From assembly GCF_014117445.1 (NCBI RefSeq), contig NZ_CP059851.1, positions 3,150,501-3,214,500 of the forward strand: 64,000 nucleotides of DNA, in the 5' to 3' direction. The notes under the pieces are model-generated. The model saw only the letters and a program-made list of their open reading frames with translations. It searched no databases and was not told the origin of the DNA. This stretch comes from Sandaracinobacteroides saxicola (GTDB lineage: Bacteria > Pseudomonadota > Alphaproteobacteria > Sphingomonadales > Sphingomonadaceae). Below, one piece after another: positions 18,090 to 25,749 of this stretch. The position numbers and the translations under genes were made by a program. Position 1 is the first letter of the stretch, and every line of letters begins with the position of its first letter.

Positions 18090-18960
18090 CGCAGGATCGA
18101 AGCCGGTCGAGGCCGCCCCAGCGCTCGAACGCGGCCTTCGCGGCGGTTTCCACCGTTTCCGCCGTGTAGGGCGGCGGCAGCCTGTCGCCGCCGAAGAAGA
18201 CCCAGGTGACGCTGTCGCTGCTGACGGCGCCGACGAAGCGCTCGCTGCGCGGCAGGGCGGGGTCGGGAGCGATGCCGGCGAGGCGCCGCGCCAGCGCCGG
18301 CGAGCCTTCGCCGATGCGCGGGCCGAGGTCCGAGACGATGAAGGGCACCGCGATGCCCTTGTCGGCGCGGAAGGCGACGCCGAGCGTGCCGGTGCGGACA
18401 CCGAACGGCGTCAGCCGGTTGCGGGTGGGGATGACGGCGGTGGCGATGGTCAGCGGCTCGACATAGCGGCGCTGGTCGGTGACGGCGAAGGCCGGGTCGG
18501 CGAGCGTGGTGGGGGAGACAAGGAAGCCGTCGGGCAGCTCCGCGGGCTTCACGCCGGTGACGGTGCGGCCATTCACCCGCGCGCTGCCGGTGCCGACGAC
18601 ACCGAACCATTCGACCCCGCCAACGCTGCCGTCGCTCCAGCCGGCGGCGCGGATGCGGGCGAGATCGGTCATGAACTTGCCGGTGCAGGTGGCGTTGCTC
18701 TCGCTACCCTCGTAGCTGGGGCGGCCGGCGGGGTGGACGCGGGCACCGTTGCACAGGTGAATGAGGCCGCGGCTGTTGTCGAAGTTATAGGCGCGGCCGG
18801 AGCCATCGATGTTGATGTTGAGCTTCGCCTTCGCCAGCACGCTGCCGTCGGCGAGGAGCCGGATCGGCTGGTTGCCCGCCATCTTCGCGGTGCCGGGGCA
18901 GCCTTGCGCGGCGGCGCCCCCCGCGATGAGGGCGATGGCTATGACGAACGCGTGGCGCAT
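18064..18960 (-). CDS. Secreted protein resembling GH75 (fungal-type) chitosanase
   Basis: A 298-residue exported protein with a signal peptide (MRHAFVIAIALIAGGAAAQG). The mature part resembles glycoside hydrolase family 75: an N-terminal DG-rich strand (LNINIDGSGRAYNFDN) and a late segment FIVSDLGPRIGEGSPALA that matches the family pattern of a catalytic Asp followed by Glu in a GEGS motif. If correct, it would cleave chitosan-like polymers outside the inner membrane. This is my reading from motif memory, not an alignment. The last eight or so codons lie inside a palindromic repeat, so the native C-terminus may have been altered. Confidence 0.6.
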   Translation of the reverse strand: MRHAFVIAIALIAGGAAAQGCPGTAKMAGNQPIRLLADGSVLAKAKLNINIDGSGRAYNFDNSRGLIHLCNGARVHPAGRPSYEGSESNATCTGKFMTDLARIRAAGWSDGSVGGVEWFGVVGTGSARVNGRTVTGVKPAELPDGFLVSPTTLADPAFAVTDQRRYVEPLTIATAVIPTRNRLTPFGVRTGTLGVAFRADKGIAVPFIVSDLGPRIGEGSPALARRLAGIAPDPALPRSERFVGAVSSDSVTWVFFGGDRLPPPYTAETVETAAKAAFERWGGLDRLRSCARVHFGKV

Positions 18961-19019
18961 GGCATCCTCCCGCCGATGACCGGCCCTGCCCCACCCTATC
19001 CGATTCGGCGGTCGCGCGC

Positions 19020-19898
19020 ATGAGCGAAAGCATCGGCGACGCCCGCGCCATCGCGCTGTTCCTGGACATGCTGCGCGCCGAACGCGGCGCGGCGCGCAAC
19101 ACGCTGCTGGCCTATGCCCGCGACCTGGAGGGGGCGAGCGAAGCCCTGGCGGGCGGGCTGGCGGCGGCGGACACGGTGGCACTGGCGCGGCTGCTGGCGG
19201 GCTGGGGGGACCTGGCGCGGGCGAGCGTGGCGCGCAAACGCTCGGCCTTGCGGCAGTTTTTCGGGTTTTTGCTGGCGGAGGGCATCCGAGGCGATGACCC
19301 CAGCCGCCTGCTGGAGCCGGTCGCCACCGCACGCGCGCTGCCGAAGACGCTGAGCGTGGCGGAGGTGGACGCGATGCTGGCGGCGGTGGCAGAGGCGACG
19401 CCGACGCCCTCGGGCACGCGGCTGCGCGCGCTGGTGGAGCTGCTCTATGGCAGCGGCCTGCGGGCAACCGAGCTGGTCAGCCTGCCGCGCCATGCCATCC
19501 GGGCCGGCCAGGAGTTCGCCATGCTGCGCGGCAAGGGCGACAAGGAACGGTTGGTGCCGGTGAGCGCGGCGGCGAACGCGGCGGTGCAGGCGCACGCGGC
19601 GAATGTGCCGAAGGAGGCGCGGTTCCTCTTTCCCTCGGGCCGCTCGCATCTGTCCCGCGTGCGGCTGTTCCAGCTGGTGAAGGCGCTGGCGGCGCGCGCC
19701 GGCATCGCGCCCGAGCGGGTCAGCCCGCATGTGCTGCGCCATGCCTTCGCCACCCACATGCTGGCGGGCGGCGCCGACCTGCGCGCGTTGCAGACGCTGC
19801 TGGGCCATGCCGATATCGCGACGACGCAGATCTACACCCATGTCGAAACGTCGCGGCTGGTCGAGCTGGTCGCGTCGCGGCACCCGCTGGCGGATTGA
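19020..19898 (+). CDS. xerD: Tyrosine recombinase XerD/XerC-like
   Basis: A 292-residue tyrosine recombinase for chromosome dimer resolution at dif. It has an N-terminal SAM-like core-binding domain (about 1-95) and a catalytic domain with the full active-site set: Arg148 (GSGLRATEL), Lys172 (GKGDKER), His and Arg in HVLRHAFATH, His in LLGHADI and the nucleophile Tyr272 (QIYTHV). The C-terminal ending VASRHPLAD is close to the typical XerD ending. It is not adjacent to a recognisable integrated element, so a host Xer is more likely than a phage integrase. It precedes hicAB by about 20 bases. Confidence 0.92.
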   Translation: MSESIGDARAIALFLDMLRAERGAARNTLLAYARDLEGASEALAGGLAAADTVALARLLAGWGDLARASVARKRSALRQFFGFLLAEGIRGDDPSRLLEPVATARALPKTLSVAEVDAMLAAVAEATPTPSGTRLRALVELLYGSGLRATELVSLPRHAIRAGQEFAMLRGKGDKERLVPVSAAANAAVQAHAANVPKEARFLFPSGRSHLSRVRLFQLVKALAARAGIAPERVSPHVLRHAFATHMLAGGADLRALQTLLGHADIATTQIYTHVETSRLVELVASRHPLAD

Positions 19899-19920
19899 CG
19901 TTCCGGCTTGCGTGTGTATG

Positions 19921-20121
19921 ATGCGCACTGTGAGAAGTTCCGACCTGATCGCTGAGTTATGTGCGGAAGGTTGGATTTTGGATCGGGTGCGGGGCTCGCA
20001 CCATGTGTTCCGTCATCCGACGCGAGCGGGCATCACGGTTGTGCCCCATCCGAAGAAAGATCTGGGCGTCGGGCTTGTGGCCGCCATCCGACGCCAGGCC
20101 GGCATGAGGAAGGAGAGGTGA
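19921..20121 (+). CDS. hicA: HicA family toxin
   Basis: A 66-residue type II toxin with the HicA double-stranded-RNA-binding-like fold; HicA cleaves mRNA. The family signature is clear: SSDLIAELCAEGW, then RVRGSHHVFRHP with the catalytic His, then VVPHPKKDLGVGLVAAIRRQAG. The start may be ATG 19918, ATG 19921 or GTG 19930; I use 19921. The stop overlaps the hicB start (TGATG), the usual toxin-first order of hicAB operons. Confidence 0.9.
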   Translation: MRTVRSSDLIAELCAEGWILDRVRGSHHVFRHPTRAGITVVPHPKKDLGVGLVAAIRRQAGMRKER

Positions 20122-20519
20122 TGCGCTATCCGATCGCGATCGAGCCGGCAACGGCCGGCACTGCCTATGGGGTGGTCATTCCGGACCTGCCGGGGGCTTT
20201 TTCAGCGGGAGACACGCTTGATGAGGCCATGGCAGGCGCGGAGGAGGCCGCGGCTGCCTGGATCGACGCGACCCTGGATGCCGGGGGTGCCATTCCTGAG
20301 CCTTCCAGCCTGGAAGCCGTTCGCGATGATCCCGCCTTTGCGGGATGGAGTTTCGGCGTGATCACGCTCGATCCGGCGCTGCTTGACGATGCCATCGAAC
20401 GGATCAACGTCACGCTGCCACGCCGGGTGTTGCGGCGTCTGGACAGCATGGCCCGGTCGGCCGGCGCGAGCCGGTCCGGGTATATCGCGCGCATGACGCT
20501 GTCCGACCGGACGGCTTGA
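20121..20519 (+). CDS. hicB: HicB family antitoxin with C-terminal ribbon-helix-helix
   Basis: A 132-residue antitoxin. The N-terminal HicB fold (AYGVVIPDLPGAFSAGDTLDEAM) would bind and block HicA, and the C-terminal segment (INVTLPRRVLRRLDSMARSA, then SGYIARM) is a ribbon-helix-helix DNA-binding domain that would repress the operon promoter. It follows hicA with a one-base overlap and AGGAGAGG as ribosome binding site. It ends five bases before the convergent cysK. Confidence 0.92.
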   Translation: MRYPIAIEPATAGTAYGVVIPDLPGAFSAGDTLDEAMAGAEEAAAAWIDATLDAGGAIPEPSSLEAVRDDPAFAGWSFGVITLDPALLDDAIERINVTLPRRVLRRLDSMARSAGASRSGYIARMTLSDRTA

Positions 20520-20523
20520 AACG

Positions 20524-21441
20524 CTATTCCGGCAGGAAGTCCGGCACGCTCAGGTACCGTTCGCCGGTGTCATAGTTGAAGCCGAGGACGCGGGGGTTGG
20601 CGCCGAGGTCGGGCAGCTTGGCGGCGATGGCGGCCAGCGTGGCGCCGCTGCTGATGCCCACCAGCATGCCCTCCTCGCTGGCGGCGCGGCGGGCCATCTC
20701 CTTCGCCTTGTCGGGCGCCACCTGGATCACGCCGTCGAGCAGCTGCGTGTGCAGGTTCGCCGGGATGAAGCCGGCGCCAATGCCCTGGATGGGGTGCGGC
20801 GCGGGCTGGCCGCCGCTGATGACCGGCGAGAGGGTGGGTTCGACGGCATAGATGCGCAGGTCCGGCCAGCGCGCCTTCAGCACCTGCGCCACGCCGGTGA
20901 TGTGGCCGCCGGTGCCGACGCCGGTGATGATGGCATCGGGGGGGCTGTCGGCGAAATCGGCGAAGATTTCCTCCGCCGTGGTGCGGACATGGACGGCGAT
21001 GTTGGCGGGATTGTCGAACTGTTGCGGCATCCAGGCGCCGGGCGTGGCGGCGACCAGTTCCGACGCGCGCTCGATCGCGCCCTTCATGCCGCGTTCGCGC
21101 GGCGTCAGGTCGAAGGTGGCGCCATAGGCGAGCATCAGCCGGCGGCGTTCCAATGACATGGATTCGGGCATGACGAGGATCAGGCGATAGCCCTTGACCG
21201 CGGCCACCATGGCAAGGCCGATGCCGGTGTTGCCGCTGGTCGGCTCGATGATGGTGCCGCCGGGCGTCAGCGCGCCGCTGGCCTCCGCCTCCTCGATCAT
21301 GGCGAGCGCGATGCGGTCCTTGATGCTGCCGCCGGGGTTGCTGCGTTCGGATTTCACCCAGACCTCCGCGTCCGGAAACAGCCGCGACAGGCGGATGTGC
21401 GGCGTGTTGCCGATGGTGGCAAGGATGTTGTCGGCCTTCAT
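20524..21441 (-). CDS. cysK: Cysteine synthase A (O-acetylserine sulfhydrylase)
   Basis: A 305-residue PLP enzyme that makes cysteine from O-acetylserine and sulfide. The PLP lysine is Lys41 in [12 protein letters not shown]; the substrate loop TSGNTG, the phosphate-binding [10 protein letters not shown] and the [10 protein letters not shown] segment are all present. The length and the C-terminal [13 protein letters not shown] are normal for CysK. It stands as a single gene convergent with hicB. The ATG at 21441 gives the standard N-terminus [14 protein letters not shown]. Confidence 0.95.
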   Translation of the reverse strand: MKADNILATIGNTPHIRLSRLFPDAEVWVKSERSNPGGSIKDRIALAMIEEAEASGALTPGGTIIEPTSGNTGIGLAMVAAVKGYRLILVMPESMSLERRRLMLAYGATFDLTPRERGMKGAIERASELVAATPGAWMPQQFDNPANIAVHVRTTAEEIFADFADSPPDAIITGVGTGGHITGVAQVLKARWPDLRIYAVEPTLSPVISGGQPAPHPIQGIGAGFIPANLHTQLLDGVIQVAPDKAKEMARRAASEEGMLVGISSGATLAAIAAKLPDLGANPRVLGFNYDTGERYLSVPDFLPE

Positions 21442-21493
21442 GAGTCTGCTCCTGACTGTTGCGCCACGTCATGCCGCAGCGGGGCACGGGGCT

Positions 21494-22759
21494 TCAACCT
21501 GCTTTTGCTGTTTCGCCCTGAACCGGGGCTTCGTCCAGCCGGTCGGCATTGCGCAGTTCGGGGAACCAGCGCGCCCACAGCAGCGTGACGACGATCGCCA
21601 GCGCCCCGCCGATCACAACCGATTCGACCGCGCCGACGGCGGCGGCGGTGACGCCGCTTTCGAACTCGCCCAGCTCGTTCGAGGCGCTGACGAACAGCAT
21701 CGAGACGCTGGAGACGCGGCCGCGCATGGCGTCCGGCGTGTGCAGCTGGATGAGGCTGCTGCGGATGTAGACGCTGACCATGTCGGCGGCGCCCAGCACC
21801 ACCAGGCTGGCGAGCGACAGCCAGAACAGGGTGGAGAGGCCGAAGACGACCGTCGCCAGCCCGAAGATGGCGACCGAGGCGAACATCTTGACGCCGACTC
21901 CCTGTTTCAGCGGGCGTTGCGTGAGCAGCAGCGCGGTCAGCGCGGCGCCGGCGGCGGGGGCGGCGCGCAGCAACCCCAGCCCGTCCGGCCCGACCATCAA
22001 TATGTCGCGGGCGTAGATCGGCAGCATGGCGGTGGCGCCGCCCAGCAGCACGGCAAACAGGTCGAGGCTGATCGCGCCGAGCACGATGCGGTTGCGGCGA
22101 ACATACACCAGCCCTTCCTTCATCGATTGCCAAGGCGTCAGCGGCGAGGGCGCGGGACGGGGCACGGGCGCGATCAGGAACAGCGCCACCAGGGCGACCA
22201 ACAGCAGCACGCAGGCGACGAGGTAGGGCGTGGCGGGGGCCAGCGCGAACAGCAGGCCGCCCGCCGCTGGCCCGCCGATGGCCCCCACCTGCCAGCCGAT
22301 GCTGTTCCAGGCGATGGCGGTGGGCAGCACCGCGGGGGGTACCAGATTCGGCGCGAGCGCGGAAAGCGAGGGCGCGGCGAAGGCGCGGGCGACGCCGAGC
22401 ACGAAGGCGACCGCGAACAGCGGCCACAGCGCGGTGGAGCCGGCGAGCGCCAGCCCGGCGAGCGTGGCGGCGCACAAGAGTTCGAGCGCGATGGCGGCGC
22501 GGGCGATATGCCGCCGGTCCAGCCGGTCGGCGATGATGCCCACGACCAGCACCAGGCCGAACACCGGCAGGAACTGTGCCAGGCCGACCATGCCGAGCAG
22601 GAAGGCGGCCTCTGGCACGCTGCGGCTGGCGCGGGCGAGGTCATAGACCTGCCAGCCGATCACGACGACCATCATCATCTGCGCCAGCGTGGAAGCGAGC
22701 TTGGCGGCGAAGAAGGCGCGGAAGGCGGGGAAGGCGAAGGGAGAGGCCGGCGGCGACAC
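21494..22759 (-). CDS. MFS transporter (EntS/DUF-type exporter)
   Basis: A 421-residue major facilitator with about 12 membrane helices, beginning MSPPASPFAFPAFRAFFAAK. Family clues are the loop 2-3 pattern IADRLDRRHIARAAI and the second-half repeat with RRNRIVLGAI and RGRVSSVSMLFVSASNELGEFESG. The latter resembles the EntS (enterobactin exporter) and tetracycline-type subgroup of MFS. The substrate is unknown. It lies upstream of cysK on the same strand with a 52-base gap and downstream of the DUF1772 gene; co-transcription is possible but not shown. Confidence 0.9.
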   Translation of the reverse strand: MSPPASPFAFPAFRAFFAAKLASTLAQMMMVVVIGWQVYDLARASRSVPEAAFLLGMVGLAQFLPVFGLVLVVGIIADRLDRRHIARAAIALELLCAATLAGLALAGSTALWPLFAVAFVLGVARAFAAPSLSALAPNLVPPAVLPTAIAWNSIGWQVGAIGGPAAGGLLFALAPATPYLVACVLLLVALVALFLIAPVPRPAPSPLTPWQSMKEGLVYVRRNRIVLGAISLDLFAVLLGGATAMLPIYARDILMVGPDGLGLLRAAPAAGAALTALLLTQRPLKQGVGVKMFASVAIFGLATVVFGLSTLFWLSLASLVVLGAADMVSVYIRSSLIQLHTPDAMRGRVSSVSMLFVSASNELGEFESGVTAAAVGAVESVVIGGALAIVVTLLWARWFPELRNADRLDEAPVQGETAKAG

Positions 22760-22798
22760 GCGGGTGTGGTTAGCGGGGCCGGCGTGGCTTGGGAACCC

Positions 22799-23269
22799 TC
22801 AGCGGAACCCTCCGCCCTGTCCGGCGGCGAGCGCGGCGATGAAGGCGGCGATGGAAAGCGCGGTGCGCAGCCGGTGCCAGCGTTCCCAGCGACCGCGCAG
22901 GCGGACGATGTCGGCGGGCAGCATGTCCATGCCATGGCGCACCAGCCTGCGGTTCAGCGGGACCAGGCGCCGCACCGTCAGCTGCATGCTGAGCAACAGC
23001 AGCAGCGCGGACAGGCCCATGGGAAGCACCGTGCCCGGCACGACCAGCGCGCACAGCAGCGACACCGCCAGCGATCCCAGCATCAGCGGCGGCATCGCGC
23101 GGCGGAAGCCGGCATCGCGCATGGCGTGCATCGCGGCATAACCGCTGGCCGGCAGGGCGCCGACCCGCCAGTCGTGGATGATGACCGACAGCATGATGCC
23201 GGCCTGCAGGCCGCAGCCGAAGATGGCGACCGCCGGCAGCAGGTCGAGGAGCTGAGGCGGCACGCTCAT
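22799..23269 (-). CDS. DUF1772 (anthrone-oxygenase-like) membrane protein
   Basis: A 156-residue integral membrane protein with four predicted helices, starting MSVPPQLLDLLPAVAIFGCG. The LNRRLVRHG loop and the closing pattern RGRWERWHRLRTALSIAAF fit the DUF1772 family, whose better-known members are small anthrone oxygenase-like proteins. The biological role here is unknown. Its ATG overlaps the stop of the upstream 44-residue membrane protein by four bases, so it belongs to a tightly coupled three-gene unit with that gene and the PEP-CTERM gene. Confidence 0.7.
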   Translation of the reverse strand: MSVPPQLLDLLPAVAIFGCGLQAGIMLSVIIHDWRVGALPASGYAAMHAMRDAGFRRAMPPLMLGSLAVSLLCALVVPGTVLPMGLSALLLLLSMQLTVRRLVPLNRRLVRHGMDMLPADIVRLRGRWERWHRLRTALSIAAFIAALAAGQGGGFR

Positions 23270-23400
23270 ATCCCGACCAGCCCGCCGGCGGCGGCGACGA
23301 TGGTGACCAGCATGATGATGACGCTGAACCCCACCACCGCGGCACCGATCAGCAGGGCGACCAGCGCATCCCGCGTCGATTCGTCCGGCGGCCCGCTCAT
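23266..23400 (-). CDS. Small single-pass membrane protein (44 aa)
   Basis: A tiny gene coupled by four-base overlaps on both sides: its ATG (23400) overlaps the stop of the PEP-CTERM gene and its stop overlaps the start of the DUF1772 gene. The product starts MSGPPDESTRDALVALLI and is otherwise a hydrophobic helix (about residues 11-43). The double overlap is good evidence that it is a real gene. No family is recognised; it could be an accessory subunit of the DUF1772 protein. Confidence 0.65.
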   Translation of the reverse strand: MSGPPDESTRDALVALLIGAAVVGFSVIIMLVTIVAAAGGLVGI

Positions 23401-24089
23401 GACCCTGTTTCCGCCGGCCGCGATGGAGCGCGAACCTGGCGGCGCCGCATCGCCGCCCCGACCATGCCGAAGCCGCCCACCAGCATCGCCCAGGTGGCGG
23501 GTTCGGGCACGCCTTCGGCCAGGAAGGTGCCCTTGTCCTGCAGCAGGTCGGCGATCAGCGCGTTGCCGCCGCCGCTGCGCGTCCAGAGATTGTAGCGATA
23601 GTCACGCAGCGCCGCGCCGCGCGAAGGCAGCAGGTCGAACGGCACGAAGGCGAAGGCGACCGACCCGAAGACATCGGCCTGGGGATCGGAAAGCGCGGTG
23701 ACGGTGGGCGGGGCGCCATCGTTGAACGCGATCACCTGGCCGCTGCCGTTGGCGCGCAGCACCACCACCGCGTCGAACGTCACCCCCGGGCCGACCGGCG
23801 GCGTACCGGTGAACAGGCCGGGCGTGCCGGCGCCGCGGTCGATGCCCCAGACCAGCGAGATGTCCGGCGTCAGGCCGATGCGGTCGAACATGACGGCGCC
23901 GAATTGCAGGTGGCTGGTATCGATGATCACGGTGCCGGCGCCGATGTCCAGGTCGTCGGCCGGGGTGCCGGTGAAGCTGGGCAGGAAATCCCCGCGGGCA
24001 TCGGACGCCACCGCCAGAACCGGGGAGGCGAGGCAGAGCATCGCGGCCAGGGCGGCGCGCAGCGGCGGGAAGGGAAGGGTCTTTCTCAT
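23397..24089 (-). CDS. PEPxxWA-CTERM sorting domain protein with tail extension
   Basis: A secreted 230-residue protein with a signal peptide (MRKTLPFPPLRAALAAMLCL, ending near VLAVASDA) and a C-terminal sorting motif PEPATWAMLVGGFGMVG followed by MRRR. Unlike the other two PEP-CTERM proteins in the window, it continues about a dozen residues past the arginine cluster (VRAPSRPAETGS). The middle is beta-rich, with no recognised domain. It is the first gene of a coupled three-gene unit and is divergent from the SARP-hydrolase fusion gene. Confidence 0.85.
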   Translation of the reverse strand: MRKTLPFPPLRAALAAMLCLASPVLAVASDARGDFLPSFTGTPADDLDIGAGTVIIDTSHLQFGAVMFDRIGLTPDISLVWGIDRGAGTPGLFTGTPPVGPGVTFDAVVVLRANGSGQVIAFNDGAPPTVTALSDPQADVFGSVAFAFVPFDLLPSRGAALRDYRYNLWTRSGGGNALIADLLQDKGTFLAEGVPEPATWAMLVGGFGMVGAAMRRRQVRAPSRPAETGS

Positions 24090-24267
24090 GGCACTCTCCT
24101 GTTGGGCACGCGCGGAAACAGCCCGCCGGCCTGTGCGGCGGGTGTGGCCGCGGGGCGTGGCAGCGGGCGTGGCCGGGGACGTGGGTGCCGGCGTTGTTTT
24201 TTGGGCCGCATTGTGAAATCATCGCGCGCGGCGGGCCGCGGGTCCGCAGAGTGCGGAAGGACATGGG

Positions 24268-25632
24268 GTGGTCGGCGCGCTGCGGATTGATCTGATCGGC
24301 GGCCTCAGGGTGTTGCGCGATGGAGTCGCGGTGGCGCTGCCGCCGTCGCGGCGGGCGCGCGCGCTGCTCGCCTGGCTGATCCTGCACGAACGGCCACAGC
24401 ACCGCGAGCATCTGTGCGAGCTGTTCTGGGACATTCCCGACGATCCGCGCGGCGCGTTGCGTTCGGCGCTGAGCAAGCTGCGGCCGCTGGTGAACGACGT
24501 CGGCCGGCAGCGGCTGGTGGCGGACCGGGAGGCGGTGCGGTTCGTGGCCGACGATGTCGAGGTCGACCTGCTGCATTACCGCACGCTGGTCGACAGCGAC
24601 GACGCCGAGGCGCGGCGGCTGGCGTGCGAGGTGCTGGACCAGCCGCTGCTGGCCGGGCTGGACCTGCCCAACCAGGGCAGCTGGCAGGCCTGGCTGACGG
24701 CGATGCGGGACGAAGCGGCGGCGCTGCGTGCCCGGCTGATGCCCGAGGTCGCGGTGGCTGCCCCCCTGCCGCTGCCCACCGACCCGCTGCTGTCACGGCA
24801 GCGGATCGGCTTCACGCTGGCGCGCGATGGCGTGCGGATCGCCCACGCCTCGGTGGGCGAGGGGCCGCCGCTGGTGAAGGTGGCGAACTGGCTCAACCAT
24901 CTGGAGCTGGACTGGGACAGCCCGATCTGGGCGCCGCTGTTCCGCGAGCTGGCGCGCGACCATCGCTTCATCCGCTATGACGAGCGCGGCAACGGCATGT
25001 CGGACTGGCAGGTGGCGGACCTGAGCTTCGATGCCTTCGTGCGCGACCTGGAGGCGGTGGTGGCGGCCAACCGGCTGACGCGCTTTCCGCTGCTGGGCCT
25101 GTCGCAGGGTGTGGCGGTGGCGATCGATTATGCCGCCCGGCACCCGGACAAGGTCAGCCACCTGATCCTGTGGGGCGGCTATGCCGCGGGCTGGCGGCAT
25201 GAGGACAATGCCGAACTGCATGCCGAACGCGGCGCGATGATCACGCTGGTGCGCCATGGCTGGGGCCGGACCGATCCGTCCTATCGCCAAATCTTCTCCC
25301 AGGCCTTCATGCCGGGGGCGACGCATGAGGAGATCGACTGGTTCAACGATTTCCAGCGGCGGACGACGTCCGCTGAAAACGCCGCGCGCTTCATGGACGT
25401 GTTCGCCGACATCGACGTGCGGCACCAGCTGGCGCGGGTGCGCTGCCCGACGCTGGTGATGCACGCGCGCGGCGACCGGCGCGTGCCGCTGGAACAGGGG
25501 GGCCGGATCGCGGCACAGATCCCGGGCGCCGAGCTGGTGATCCTGCCCACCGACAATCACCTGCTGCTGGGCCGGGAGCCGGTGTCGGCGGCGTTCGTCG
25601 CCCATGTGCGGGCGTTCCTGGCGCAGGGATAA
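24268..25632 (+). CDS. Fusion of SARP-like DNA-binding domain and alpha/beta hydrolase
   Basis: A 454-residue two-domain protein. The N-terminus (about 1-165) resembles the winged-helix plus bacterial transcriptional activation domain of SARP regulators (LRIDLIGGLRVLRDGVAVAL, RRARALLAWLILHERPQHRE, LRSALSKLRPLV). The C-terminus (about 185-454) is an alpha/beta hydrolase with the nucleophile elbow GLSQG, an acid residue in HARGDRRVP and a late His in PTDNHLLLG. The hydrolase could sense or process a ligand for the regulator, or be an enzyme with a regulatory front end. The start is GTG 24268, with GGAAGG seven bases upstream. Confidence 0.82.
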   Translation: MVGALRIDLIGGLRVLRDGVAVALPPSRRARALLAWLILHERPQHREHLCELFWDIPDDPRGALRSALSKLRPLVNDVGRQRLVADREAVRFVADDVEVDLLHYRTLVDSDDAEARRLACEVLDQPLLAGLDLPNQGSWQAWLTAMRDEAAALRARLMPEVAVAAPLPLPTDPLLSRQRIGFTLARDGVRIAHASVGEGPPLVKVANWLNHLELDWDSPIWAPLFRELARDHRFIRYDERGNGMSDWQVADLSFDAFVRDLEAVVAANRLTRFPLLGLSQGVAVAIDYAARHPDKVSHLILWGGYAAGWRHEDNAELHAERGAMITLVRHGWGRTDPSYRQIFSQAFMPGATHEEIDWFNDFQRRTTSAENAARFMDVFADIDVRHQLARVRCPTLVMHARGDRRVPLEQGGRIAAQIPGAELVILPTDNHLLLGREPVSAAFVAHVRAFLAQG

Positions 25633-25634
25633 AA

Positions 25635-25749
25635 CAGTGTTTCAGAGCGAGCCTCGATCTGATTGCATCAGATCAGCCGCTCTGTCTTTTTGTTTTGCCG
25701 CATGGGTTTTGCGATGCTGGTGATTCCACCAGATCGGAACATGCTCTAG
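25635..25749. repeat. Palindromic intergenic repeat between convergent genes (family B, copy 2)
   Basis: About 115 bp with a perfect hairpin GATCTGAT / ATCAGATC, then CTCTGTCTTTTTGTTTTGCCG, then a second hairpin CTGGTG / CACCAG, ending CTCTAG. It shares architecture and the TCTTTTTGTT core and CTCTAG end with the copy at 17989-18089. It fills the whole space between the SARP-hydrolase gene and lpdA, and its last bases overlap the lpdA stop codon. Confidence 0.7.

Noticed and set aside
17068-18960. SMP-30 and GH75-like genes as a chitosan-sugar operon
   Set aside because: They are convergent and separated by a palindromic repeat, so they cannot be one transcription unit.
19020-20519. xerD plus hicAB as an integrated mobile element
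   Set aside because: The recombinase ends like a host XerD, no attachment-site repeats or further mobile genes are visible, and cysK follows directly; hicAB is simply placed behind xerD.
24100-24200. G-rich GGGCGTGGC-like repeats before the SARP-hydrolase gene
   Set aside because: The repeats are irregular and short and are explained by general GC richness; no regular array is seen.
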